A DNA stretch of 64,000 nucleotides from Bradyrhizobium sp. OK095 (GTDB lineage: Bacteria > Pseudomonadota > Alphaproteobacteria > Rhizobiales > Xanthobacteraceae), in contig NZ_FOBX01000016.1 in assembly GCF_900109945.1 (NCBI RefSeq), forward strand, positions 1-64,000, written 5' to 3'. Below are positions 17,401 to 25,661 of the stretch, piece after piece. The notes under the pieces are model-generated. The model searched no databases and had not been told where the DNA came from. It was given only the letters and a program-made list of their open reading frames with translations. A program made the position numbers and the translations under genes. Numbering within the stretch: position 1 is the stretch's first letter; each line of letters starts with the position of its first letter.

Positions 17401-20400
17401 AGGCAGCCCCCACGCGCTGCACTGCGATCATTGCGGCGAGCAGATCGGGCCCGCGCTCGGCGAGCAAGGCAACCACGCTCTCGGCACCGACACCTTCGCG
17501 GGCCAGCCAGCGCGCGATCGCCTGGCTGCGCCGCGCCAGCTCGCGATAGCTCAGGGAGGTGCGGCCGTCCGACACCGCGATCGCGTTCGGCGTTGTCTTC
17601 GCCTGACGGTCGAAGCGTTCGCTCAAATTGCCGCGCGCGGTGAAATTGGCCGGCACACCGTGGCCTTTCGTCAGCAACTGGCGTCGTTCGGCCTCGGTCA
17701 AAAGCGGCAGGCGCGAAATGCGCTGTTCCGGATTGGAGATGACGGCCTTGAGCAGGGTCTTGAACTGAGCGGCCATGTCTTCGATCGTGGCCGCATCGAA
17801 CAGATCGGTGGCGTACTCGAAGAAGCCCGTGAAACGGCCGTCGGCCTCGACCAGCTCGAGCGTGATGTCGAACCGCGCCACCTTCGGATCGACCTCCAGC
17901 CGCCGTGTCGACATGCCCGGGAAGCGTGCAGCCTCGATCGAGGCGTTCTGGAGGATGAACATGATCCGGAACAGCGGATTGCCGTCGTTCCGGCGCGCGA
18001 TCTGGAGCGCGCGCAGCACCTCCTCGATCGGAAGGTCCTGGTTGCGATAGGCGTCGAGCGTCACCTGCCGCACCCGTCGCAACATTTCGCCAAAACTCGG
18101 ATCGCCGGCAAAATCGCTGCGCAGGATCAGGGTGTTGGCGAACAGCCCGATCAGGCGCTCGCTTTCGATCTGGTTGCGGTTGGCGATCAGCGAGCCGATC
18201 GCGACGTCCTCATGCGAGGTGTGGCGGAACAGCAGGCACTGGAATACCGCGAGCAGCGTCATGAAGGGGGTGACGCCCTGGTCCTGGCTCAGTGCGCGGA
18301 CATCGCCCGAGAGGGCCTTGGAGAACTCGAAATAGTGACGGGCGCCGTGACCGCTCCAGACCTCCGGCCGCGGCCGGTCGGTCCGCAGCGGCAGCGTGGT
18401 GACGCCGTCGAGCTGCGTCCGCCAGTAGTCGAGCTGCTCCTTCGCCGCCGGCGTCTGCGCCCAGCTCTGTTGCCAGAGCGCAAAGTCGCGATACTGGAAC
18501 GTGGCCGAGGGCAGCTCCGCCACGCCCTTCTTGCGCGCGGCGGAATAATGCGCGGCGAGCTCTTCCCAGAACAGCCGCTGCGACCAGCCGTCGGTGACGA
18601 GGTGATGCACGTTCACGACCAGTGCGTGGCTGGATTTGTCGAACGACAGCAGCGTGACCTTCAGCGGCGGTTCGTGCGCCAGGTCGAACGGATATTGTGC
18701 GAGCTTGAGCGCCTCGCGCCTGATCATTGCGGCCTGCTTGTCCGCGGGGCAGGGCTTGAGCTTGATCCGCTCGAATCGCGGCGGCGACTGCAGCACACGC
18801 TGCGACGGCTCGCCCTGATGTTCGATGAAGACCGAGCGCAGCGCCTCATGGCGGGCGCAGATCGCAGTGAGGCTCGCAGACAACGCAGCGATGTCGACCA
18901 TGCCCTTGAGGACAGCGACTTCGACGACATTATAGTTGTAGCGGGTCGGGTCGAGCCGCGACAGCACGTACATCCGCTGCTGCTGGAACGACAGCGGCGC
19001 ATCCGCGGCCGACGCCTGGCGCCACGCCGGCAGCAGCGTTTGGCGATGGGTCGTGGCGGTCTCGATCCGGGCCGCAAGCGCCGAGACCGTGGCGCAATCA
19101 AAGATGTCCTCGAAGGAGAAGTCGACGTTGAAGCGTTCGCGCAGCCGCGAGCGCATCTGCGTTGCCGCGAGCGAGTCCGCGCCGAGCGCGAAGACGTCCT
19201 GATCGATGCCAACCTGCGGCAGCTCCAGCAGGCCGGCCCAGATCTCCGCAAGCTGGATCTCCAGCGCGTTGCGGGGCAGCTGCGCCTCGTCGTCGTCCTT
19301 TACGGTCGCGATCAGATCGGTCAGCGCATTGCGCTTGACCTTGCCGCTGGCGCCCTTCGGCAATGCCGCCACGCTGCGGATCAGGCTCGGCACCTTGTAG
19401 GCCGCAAGCCGCTTTCGCGCGAACTGGCGCAGCTGATCCGAGGTCACCTCGGAATTGGGGCGCAGCACCACGACGGCCGCGACGTTCTCGCCGAGCTTTT
19501 GGTGCGCCACGGCGAACACGCCGGCCTCCAGCACCGCTGGATGGCTGAGCAGGACCTCCTCCACCTCCAGCGGCGAGATCTTCTGCCCGCCGCGGTTGAT
19601 GACGTCCTTGATACGGCCGACGATGAAGAGATAGCCGTCGGCATCGAGATAGCCGAGATCGCCGGTCCGGAACCAGCCGTTGCGGAACGCGGCCTGCGTC
19701 GCTGCCTCGTCATTATAATAGCCGCGGCTCATGTTCGCTCCGCGCAGCACGATCTCGCCGTGCCCGCCGGGCGCGAGCGTGCGGCCGGTCTCGTCCATGA
19801 TCGCGATCTCGGGGCCCGCGGCGCGGCCGACCGATCCGATCTTGCGCAGCTCGAACGGATTGGCCGCGATCTGCGAGGCTGATTCCGTCATGCCGTAGGT
19901 TTCGAGCACGGGAACGCCGAACATCGCCTCCAGTCCATTGAGGATCGCAGGCGCGAGCGAGGACGAAGCCGAACGGATCACGCGCAGCGATGACGACCGG
20001 GCACGATCCGGGTCGGCTTCGGCCGCTGTCAGCAGCGCGCGATGAATGGTCGGCACCGCCGTGTACCAGGTCGGTCGCAGCTCCCGCATCCAGCCGAAGA
20101 AGGACAATGCGTCAAAGCCGTCGGTGCAGATCACGCTGGAGCCCGCGGCCAGCGCCGTCAGGAGACCGGAGATCAGGCCATGGGCGTGAAACAGCGGCAG
20201 GGCGTTGAGCAGGCGATCGCGGGATCCGAGCGACAGCACGTGGCCGGCATTATAGGCGGACAGGCACACATTGCGATGTGTGAGCGGCACCATTTTGGGC
20301 CGTGCCGCCGTGCCCGACGTCAGCAGGATGAATGCATCGTCGTCGCCGCGCGAGGCGCCGCTGGTGCTCGCCGGCCCGATCACCGGGCCGACGAACGCGC

Positions 20401-20881
20401 AGCCGCCGAGATCGTCTTTTGGCCCCGGCACGAAATCGATCACTGCGATATCCAGCGCCCTGGCGACATCACGGCTCGGTGAGTTCATGTCCGCCCGGGT
20501 GACGAGCGCCCTTGGCTTCAATTCGCTGAAATAGCGCTGCAACTCGTCCGCGGTCAGGTCCGGATTGACGGGGATGCAGGCGCTGGCCGACGCAACTGCG
20601 ATCATGGCGAGCGCACTGTCGGCGCCGCGCGGCAGTGCAACGGCGATCCGGTCGGCAGGCGCAATGCCGAGCCCGCGCAGCGTGCGGACGAGGTCCTGCG
20701 TCCGCTCGCCAAGCGCGCCGTAGGCGAGAGCCGGCCTGCCCGGTGCCATGAGGGCGGGCGCTGATGATGTCTTGCGGGCGTAGAAATCGAGAAGGCCGCC
20801 GATATGCGTGAATATCTTCGTTTCAGCGCTTCCGCCGGCCGATCCCTCTCCCGCTCCAGATGCAATGTCCGACAACGCCAT
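14435..20881 (-). CDS. Non-ribosomal peptide synthetase, ligase-PCP-C-A-PCP-C
   Basis: A six-domain assembly-line enzyme, 2148 residues from the ATG at 20881; a TTG 11 codons upstream is possible, and residue numbers here count from that TTG (2159 in all). Order: acyl-CoA-ligase-type adenylation domain 30-535 (LLTSGTAARPK at 197-207, Lys525 in GASGKVKR); carrier with GADSL at 578-582 (Ser581); condensation 640-1065 (HHLVTDG at 770-776); adenylation 1095-1605 (YTSGSSGAPKG at 1249-1259, YGASE at 1394-1398); carrier with LGGHSL at 1648-1653; condensation 1713-2150 (HHAVADG at 1853-1859). No thioesterase or reductase follows. In the second adenylation domain the usual FDISVW core reads FVISVW, so the amino-group-binding Asp is Val1295. 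The first module likely loads a carboxylic or fatty acid; the terminal C domain may release the product onto a free amine or alcohol. Confidence 0.93.
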   Translation of the reverse strand: MALSDIASGAGEGSAGGSAETKIFTHIGGLLDFYARKTSSAPALMAPGRPALAYGALGERTQDLVRTLRGLGIAPADRIAVALPRGADSALAMIAVASASACIPVNPDLTADELQRYFSELKPRALVTRADMNSPSRDVARALDIAVIDFVPGPKDDLGGCAFVGPVIGPASTSGASRGDDDAFILLTSGTAARPKMVPLTHRNVCLSAYNAGHVLSLGSRDRLLNALPLFHAHGLISGLLTALAAGSSVICTDGFDALSFFGWMRELRPTWYTAVPTIHRALLTAAEADPDRARSSSLRVIRSASSSLAPAILNGLEAMFGVPVLETYGMTESASQIAANPFELRKIGSVGRAAGPEIAIMDETGRTLAPGGHGEIVLRGANMSRGYYNDEAATQAAFRNGWFRTGDLGYLDADGYLFIVGRIKDVINRGGQKISPLEVEEVLLSHPAVLEAGVFAVAHQKLGENVAAVVVLRPNSEVTSDQLRQFARKRLAAYKVPSLIRSVAALPKGASGKVKRNALTDLIATVKDDDEAQLPRNALEIQLAEIWAGLLELPQVGIDQDVFALGADSLAATQMRSRLRERFNVDFSFEDIFDCATVSALAARIETATTHRQTLLPAWRQASAADAPLSFQQQRMYVLSRLDPTRYNYNVVEVAVLKGMVDIAALSASLTAICARHEALRSVFIEHQGEPSQRVLQSPPRFERIKLKPCPADKQAAMIRREALKLAQYPFDLAHEPPLKVTLLSFDKSSHALVVNVHHLVTDGWSQRLFWEELAAHYSAARKKGVAELPSATFQYRDFALWQQSWAQTPAAKEQLDYWRTQLDGVTTLPLRTDRPRPEVWSGHGARHYFEFSKALSGDVRALSQDQGVTPFMTLLAVFQCLLFRHTSHEDVAIGSLIANRNQIESERLIGLFANTLILRSDFAGDPSFGEMLRRVRQVTLDAYRNQDLPIEEVLRALQIARRNDGNPLFRIMFILQNASIEAARFPGMSTRRLEVDPKVARFDITLELVEADGRFTGFFEYATDLFDAATIEDMAAQFKTLLKAVISNPEQRISRLPLLTEAERRQLLTKGHGVPANFTARGNLSERFDRQAKTTPNAIAVSDGRTSLSYRELARRSQAIARWLAREGVGAESVVALLAERGPDLLAAMIAVQRVGAAFLNLDPEQPPARLATILGSSCARMLLTGRAQSSMVEALLEPLVERVHVAELEDALALGATKPARAARPAAASLAYLIYTSGSSGAPKGVMIEQRGLSNHLASLISELNLSARDVIAQTAPQSFVISVWQFLAGPMVGARVHVCGNAIVQDPILLAGEIEREGITVLEIVPSLLRVILDRMDEAGVQRAFAKLRLLISTGEPLPVDLCRAWFARCPKVPLINAYGASECSDDVSLHRLTKAPATTTTNVPVGAPLPNTQLYVLDQNLQPLPVGLTGELCIGGAGIGRGYVNDPAQSRQRFLPDPFSRQAGSRLYRTGDLARRRADGTIECLGRADLQVKVRGYRIELKEIENALADHPCVRAGIVEPRREASGDVRLIAHIVARSGSQSSASELREFLKSRLPGHAIPSAFLFLDQLPLNAHGKIDRSALLAPAQQEAPSGADAAVPARHFTEKVLSDIWVDLLKVENLGVTDNFFDLGGHSLLAGQAMARVARALGVSLPIKTIFEAPTIEELARRVDEAVAAKLHKPTASLSRLTENGPPTLSIAQDQMIRIEQNLPGLPLFNLPFAFRLEGPLDPAILGQAFGDIVRRHESLRTGFGWSGGEPVSRIATPSELGPALTVEIIGDGRAHNNRRRKALELRKIDLLIEQETYTPFDTARPPLLRARLLRLHADDHVLLLTLHHAVADGWSIGVLFEELSSRYAALVGRPSAPLLRPPPAFSDVARWQRWWCSTDAARRQAADWTENLRGAAPIFDSEASPGASTGHHPVSLERELIGRLTTFAGQHNCTLFMCLLTGLKALLLARTGRSDIAVATAMANRAQPDTDRIVGPFENTVIVRTTITPDLSFAQALVRVRGSVLDAHARQELPFNLLADHLEREGIDPATPLQVYFTLQNPLRQPLDLPDIAVQSIGNVAREGQPVLPIDQTWLSLMLKERPTGITGSCNYKRELLDGGMVGAWMEDLVALLGTAVTQPNTPLGRLLARKAA

Positions 20882-21017
20882 TCCCTTTTGATCCGATTGA
20901 GCTATTCTTCCCAAGAGTTAGGGAACGCGTCCAGTCTGAGGTGAAGTTTGAGCCCCAAAATCTGTGGTTGAGGGGCCCTAAAGCCCTTCGACGGAGTGAT
21001 GGTCGGGCAGAATCACC

Positions 21018-24000
21018 ATGCTGGAGAATGAGCCTGTTACGGGGACGGAAGGCGGGCTGAAGCGCTGGCTCGAAGGCATCGGTCTCGGCCACTATACCGA
21101 TCTCTTCGTACAGCACCGCCTCGATCTCGATGTCATGGGGGATTTGACCGAAGCCGACCTGGTCGAGCTCGGCTTGCCGCTTGGCGATCGCAAGCGGCTC
21201 CGGCGGGCGATGGCGGCGCTGTTCCACGCTGAAACCACGGAGCCCCCGGGGACAGTGGCCCGCCCGCAACCCCGGACGGAAGTCGGCGCCGAACGGCGTC
21301 AGCTCACCACCATGTTCTGCGACATGGTCGATTCGACTGCGCTCTCCGCGCAGTTCGATCCTGAAGACGTGCGGGACATGATCGCGAGTTTTCGCGAGAC
21401 CTGCGTCCGCGTGGTCAAGCATTACGAGGGCTTTGCCGCCCGTTACGTCGGCGACGGTATTTTGGTCTATTTCGGCTATCCGACCGCGCACGAGGACGAC
21501 GCCGAGCGCGCGGTGCGCGCCGGGCTCGAGATCGTGCGGGTGCTGTCGACCGCGCGCGCGATCGAGCCACGCGGTGCACTCAGCCATTCGCCGGCCGTCC
21601 GCATCGGCATCGCGACCGGTCTCGTCGTGGTCGGCGACCTCGTGGGGCAGGGCACCGAAGAGCGCGACTCCGCCGTCGGCGAAACCGTCAATCTCGCCGC
21701 GCGCCTGCAAGGCCTGGCACCGCCCAACGGCGTCGTGATCTCCGCTTCGACGCAGTCGCTGCTGAAGGGAAAGTTCGACTATCGCAATCTCGGCGTCCAT
21801 GCGCTGAAGGGCATCTCGGAGAAGGCGCAAGCCTGGCACGTGGTGCGCGCCACGCGGGTGGAAACCCGCTTCGCCGCCGCGATGGGCACGCGGCTGACCC
21901 CGCTCGTCAACCGCGAGGAGGAGATCGCGCTGCTGATGGGGCGCTGGCAGCAGGCCAAGGACGGCGACGGCCAGGTCGTGGTCAAGTTCGGCGAGCCCGG
22001 TATCGGCAAGTCGCGCATCATTCAGGAGATTTTTGAGCGAATATCAGGCGACCGCCATGGCCAGGTCTCGTTCCAATGCTCGCCCTATTACACGTCCACG
22101 GCATTCTATCCGTTCTCCGAGCAGCTCAAATTCTCCCTCGGCATGGACCGCGAGGATGCATCCGCGCAGTCGCTGGCGAGCCTGGAGACCGCGATCGCGG
22201 CCGCACATGGCGACATCGAGCAGGTCACGCCGCTGTTTGCTGCGCTGTTGTCGATCCCGACCGGAGACCGCTATCCACCGCTGGAGCTGTCGCCGCAGCA
22301 GCAGAAGGATGCCACCGTCGCGGCGCTGGTCAGTCACTTCCTCGGCCTCGCGCGTGAGATGCCGCTGGTGATCGCATTCGAGGATTTGCACTGGATCGAC
22401 CCGACCTCTCGTGAGGTTCTCGACCTCTTGATCGACCGGGTGCAGAATCGGCCGATTCTGGTCGTCATCACTGCGCGCTCCGAATTCCAGCCGAGCTGGA
22501 ACGCCCACTCGCACATCACCACGCTGGTGCTGAACCGCCTGAGCCGGCAATTGCGCGCGACGCTGGTCGAGCGTGTCGCCGGCAGGGAGCTGCCCAAGGA
22601 GGTCGTCGAGGAGATCATCGTCAAGACTGACGGCGTGCCGTTGTTCCTGGAAGAGCTGACCAAGACCGTTCTGGAATCCAACCTGCTGACCGAACGGCAC
22701 GGGCGCTACGTACTGTCGGGCCCGTGGCGGCAGCTTGCGATCCCGGCAACGCTGACGGATTCGCTGATGGCGCGGCTGGACCGGATGGGGCCGTTCAAGC
22801 GGATCGCGCAGATCGGCGCCACCATCGGCCGCGAGTTCTCCTACGAGACGCTTCAGGCCGTCGCCAACACGCCGGCGGAACAGATCGAAGCCGCGCTCAA
22901 CCATCTGGAAGGGGCCGGGCTGATCATGCGCCGCGGCCATCCGCCCGATGCGCTCTACTCCTTCAAACATGTGATGATCCAGAACGCCGCGCATGAGAGC
23001 CTTTTGCACAGCGAGCGGCGCAAGCTGCATGCACGGATCGCCCAGGTGCTCGCCGAGATGTACCCGGAGAAGACCGACCGCGAACCGGAGCTGCTGGCCC
23101 ATCACCTGACCGAATCGGGCCAGAGCGAGGGCGCCGCCAGCTTCTGGCTCAAGGCCGGCAAGCAGGCGGCCAAGAGCGGCGCCAATCTGGAGGCGATCGG
23201 CCATCTGCGCCGGGGCTTGAGCGTCGTGCAGGCCAATGCGCGCATGCAGGGCGCAGACGAGATGGAGCTCGAGCTGCGCATCGCGCTCGGCAACGCGCTG
23301 ATCGCCGCCAAGGGCTACGCCGTGCAGGAGGTCGAGGAGAATTATATCCGCGCGCTCGAGCTCGGCCAGCAGCTCGACGACGACGAAAAGGCCTTTGCCG
23401 CTACGCGCGGGCTCTGGGTGTGCCATTTCATCCGTGCCGATCTCACCCGCGCGCACGATCTCAGTGTCGAGCTGTTGAAGTTCGCCAAGCGCGAGCGGCT
23501 GAACGAGCGGACGCAGCCGGCGCAGCAGACCGGCTATCTGATCGAGGCGCATCGCTCGATCGCGATGACCATGCTCTATCGCGGCCGCTTTGCCGCCGCG
23601 CAACACCATCTGCATCGTTGCATCAACCTCTACAGCCCCGATTTGCACTCCGATCTGATGGAGCGCCACGGCACCGATCCCGGCGTCGTTTCGCTGTCTT
23701 ATCTCGGCTACCTTCTGTGGTTCCTGGGCCGGCCCGACGCGGCACGTCAGCACAGCGAGCAGGCGATCCTGCACGCGGAGAAGATTCATCATCCTTTCTC
23801 GCTCGCCTTCGCGCTCGTGTTCGGCGCCTATCTCTGTCAGCATTTGCGCGATATCGAAGGCACGCGCGACCATGCCAACCGCGCCATGATCATCGCCACC
23901 GAGCACAATTTCCTGCACTGGAAGCAGCAGGCCGCGATCCTGCGCGGCTGGGCGCTGGCGCAGCTCGGCGAGGCCGACGAGGGCATCAGCCAGATGCGTT

Positions 24001-24488
24001 TCGGTCTCGACGAATACGAGGCGATGGACTCCTGGCTTGCCGGCTGCTGGTTTCGTTGCCTGCTCGCGGAAGCCTACGCCAAGGTCGGAATGCGCGATGC
24101 CGCCTTGCGCGCGCTGGACGGCGCGCTCGCGACCGCAAGGCGGACCGGGGATCACTCCTACCTTGCCGAGGTCTACCGCCTCCAGGGCGAGATCACGCTG
24201 TCGGATGGCGGGCCGACGTCGGTGCAAGAGGCCGAGGATTTGTTCGGCCTGTCGCTCGAGGTTGCGCGCAAGCAGGGCGCGCTGTCCTGGGAGCTTCGTA
24301 CCGCCGTCAGCCTCGCACGCCTGTCGCACGAAGCCGGCAAACGCGAGCATGCAAGTCTCCTGCTCGCACCGATCGTCGGCAAGTTCAGCGAGGGTTTTTA
24401 CACGCCGGACCTGAAGCAGGCGATGCAGCTGCTCAACGAGCTCGGAGGGGACGTGCCCGTTCGTGAACCCGCCGATCCCGTGAAATGA
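21018..24488 (+). CDS. SAM-domain/adenylate cyclase/AAA ATPase/TPR signalling protein
   Basis: An 1156-residue multidomain protein. Residues about 12-70 form a SAM domain (LKRWLEGIGLGHYTDLF, then LTEADLVELGLPLGDRKRL). Residues 93-260 form a class III nucleotide cyclase with metal-binding Asp102 (FCDMVDST), a second Asp in VGDGILVYFG and the N/R pair in NLAARL, so it looks active. Residues about 295-560 form an AAA/STAND-type ATPase with P-loop GEPGIGKS at 325-332 and Walker B-like LVIAFEDLHWID. The remaining roughly 500 residues are helical repeats of TPR type. Such proteins couple ligand or protein binding at the repeats to cAMP synthesis. Its stop overlaps the start of the methyltransferase gene by 4 nt; it diverges from the NRPS gene. 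Confidence 0.92.
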   Translation: MLENEPVTGTEGGLKRWLEGIGLGHYTDLFVQHRLDLDVMGDLTEADLVELGLPLGDRKRLRRAMAALFHAETTEPPGTVARPQPRTEVGAERRQLTTMFCDMVDSTALSAQFDPEDVRDMIASFRETCVRVVKHYEGFAARYVGDGILVYFGYPTAHEDDAERAVRAGLEIVRVLSTARAIEPRGALSHSPAVRIGIATGLVVVGDLVGQGTEERDSAVGETVNLAARLQGLAPPNGVVISASTQSLLKGKFDYRNLGVHALKGISEKAQAWHVVRATRVETRFAAAMGTRLTPLVNREEEIALLMGRWQQAKDGDGQVVVKFGEPGIGKSRIIQEIFERISGDRHGQVSFQCSPYYTSTAFYPFSEQLKFSLGMDREDASAQSLASLETAIAAAHGDIEQVTPLFAALLSIPTGDRYPPLELSPQQQKDATVAALVSHFLGLAREMPLVIAFEDLHWIDPTSREVLDLLIDRVQNRPILVVITARSEFQPSWNAHSHITTLVLNRLSRQLRATLVERVAGRELPKEVVEEIIVKTDGVPLFLEELTKTVLESNLLTERHGRYVLSGPWRQLAIPATLTDSLMARLDRMGPFKRIAQIGATIGREFSYETLQAVANTPAEQIEAALNHLEGAGLIMRRGHPPDALYSFKHVMIQNAAHESLLHSERRKLHARIAQVLAEMYPEKTDREPELLAHHLTESGQSEGAASFWLKAGKQAAKSGANLEAIGHLRRGLSVVQANARMQGADEMELELRIALGNALIAAKGYAVQEVEENYIRALELGQQLDDDEKAFAATRGLWVCHFIRADLTRAHDLSVELLKFAKRERLNERTQPAQQTGYLIEAHRSIAMTMLYRGRFAAAQHHLHRCINLYSPDLHSDLMERHGTDPGVVSLSYLGYLLWFLGRPDAARQHSEQAILHAEKIHHPFSLAFALVFGAYLCQHLRDIEGTRDHANRAMIIATEHNFLHWKQQAAILRGWALAQLGEADEGISQMRFGLDEYEAMDSWLAGCWFRCLLAEAYAKVGMRDAALRALDGALATARRTGDHSYLAEVYRLQGEITLSDGGPTSVQEAEDLFGLSLEVARKQGALSWELRTAVSLARLSHEAGKREHASLLLAPIVGKFSEGFYTPDLKQAMQLLNELGGDVPVREPADPVK

Positions 24489-25279
24489 GCGATCTCGATG
24501 CCGCGCGTGCGCGTTACGTCGCGCTGATTGCGAAGCGCGAGCGGATTTCTTCAAAGCGCCTGCTCGCAGCCCTCGGCGCTGTGCCGCGCGAAAATTTTCT
24601 GGCGAGGGGGCCCTGGCGCATCAAGAGCGAGGCGGGCAGCAGCTACCGGCTGACGCCGGACGCCGATCCCGTTCATCTCTACGACAATGTGCTGGTCGCG
24701 ATCGACGCGCGCCGCAAGCTCGACACCGGGCTGCCAAGCCTGTGGGCGCATTTCATCGACGAGCTCGATGTTGGGGAGAAGGACCGTGTCGTCCAGATCG
24801 GCTGCGGGCTCGGCTATTTTTCGGCGGTGCTGTCAGAGATCGTGGGCCCAAAGGGCAGGGTGCGTGCCATTGAGTGCGACGAGCGGCTTGTAGCTCGCGC
24901 CGCGGACTACCTTCGGAGCTACCGCAATGTCGAGGTGATCAACGGTGACGGATGCATGGAGATCGGCGAACCCGCCGACGTGATCATCGTCCATGCCGGC
25001 TTTTCGCACCCGCATCCGCTCTGGCTCCAGTCGCTCCGTCCGCGCGGCCGCCTCCTGGTGCCGCTGACCCAGCGCGACCGCGAAGGCGCCGCCCTCAAGA
25101 TCACGCGCAAGGGCAAAGGCTTCGAAGCCGAGGCCGTGCAGCAGATCCGGATCTTCCCCGGCCAGGGCCGCGGCGCGACTGCGCTCGACGACCGCGTCGC
25201 CGACTGGTGGCAGCGCGCCTCCGCCCTGGCCCCGCTGCGCTTTCGCGGCATCGAGCAGGGGCTGCCGTCGGATAGCTAG
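24485..25279 (+). CDS. Protein-L-isoaspartate O-methyltransferase-like protein
   Basis: A 264-residue SAM-dependent methyltransferase of the PCMT family. The SAM motif VVQIGCGLGYFSAVLSEIVGP and acidic-loop RVRAIECDERL are clear, as are the N-terminal VPRENFLARGPW and the DNVLVAID region where PCMT enzymes contact substrate. Canonical PCMTs repair isoaspartyl residues in aged proteins; this divergent, slightly longer member may have another target. The ATG at 24485 overlaps the cyclase stop (ATGA), so the two are translationally coupled, an unusual partnership. Confidence 0.8.
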   Translation: MSDLDAARARYVALIAKRERISSKRLLAALGAVPRENFLARGPWRIKSEAGSSYRLTPDADPVHLYDNVLVAIDARRKLDTGLPSLWAHFIDELDVGEKDRVVQIGCGLGYFSAVLSEIVGPKGRVRAIECDERLVARAADYLRSYRNVEVINGDGCMEIGEPADVIIVHAGFSHPHPLWLQSLRPRGRLLVPLTQRDREGAALKITRKGKGFEAEAVQQIRIFPGQGRGATALDDRVADWWQRASALAPLRFRGIEQGLPSDS

Positions 25280-25321
25280 GTTTAAGTAATTGATATTTCT
25301 ATTATTTTCTGACTCTCGATA

Positions 25322-25349
25322 TTGCCATTGAATACATGAATAGTATGAA
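25322..25349 (+). promoter_or_regulatory. Candidate sigma-70 promoter of toxin-antitoxin pair
   Basis: TTGCCA and TATGAA are separated by 16 nt in a strikingly AT-rich 107-bp stretch just upstream of the antitoxin gene. The -10 overlaps a small inverted repeat, GTAT-GAA-ATAC (25343-25353), a plausible site for autorepression by the Phd-type antitoxin. This is a motif match only. Confidence 0.35.
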
Positions 25350-25386
25350 ATACATAATTCGCGGCTTTGATGTTGTGCGGTGACAT

Positions 25387-25653
25387 ATGCGAAATCTAAA
25401 AGACTTCAGTGCGCAGGACCTCCAAAGGCGGTTAGGGGAGGTTCAGGACGCGGCCCTCGTTGCCCCGATCGCGATCACGCATCGCGGTCGCCGGCGGCAT
25501 GTCATGATGTCGATCGATGAGTTCAACCGGCTCGAACGAGCCGCGAGCGCGAGGGTCTACACGATCGGAGAGTTGCCGGCCGATCTCGCCGAGGATTTGG
25601 CTAACGTCGAGATGGATTCCCGGCATGATCATCTCGACAAGCTGCTCGATTAG
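25387..25653 (+). CDS. Phd/YefM-type antitoxin
   Basis: An 88-residue protein with the Phd/YefM N-terminal pattern: a FSAQDLQRRLGEVQDAALVAPIAIT strand-helix followed by HRGRRRHVMMSIDEFNRLE, the segment where these antitoxins dimerise and bind DNA. The acidic C-terminal half (LPADLAEDLANVEMDSRHDHLDKLLD) would be the toxin-binding tail. It is followed 8 nt later by a toxin-like gene. It probably represses its own operon. Confidence 0.82.
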   Translation: MRNLKDFSAQDLQRRLGEVQDAALVAPIAITHRGRRRHVMMSIDEFNRLERAASARVYTIGELPADLAEDLANVEMDSRHDHLDKLLD

Positions 25654-25661
25654 GTGACCGC

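Noticed and set aside
17309..19882. An 857-codon plus-strand frame inside the NRPS gene
   Set aside because: Antisense to conserved A and C domains; composition is that of reverse-complemented GC-rich coding DNA.
22044..24554. An 836-codon open frame on the minus strand across the SAM-cyclase gene
   Set aside because: It mirrors the cyclase frame, has Gln/Arg/Leu-rich low-complexity composition and no domain; it is a by-product of high GC3 on the sense strand.
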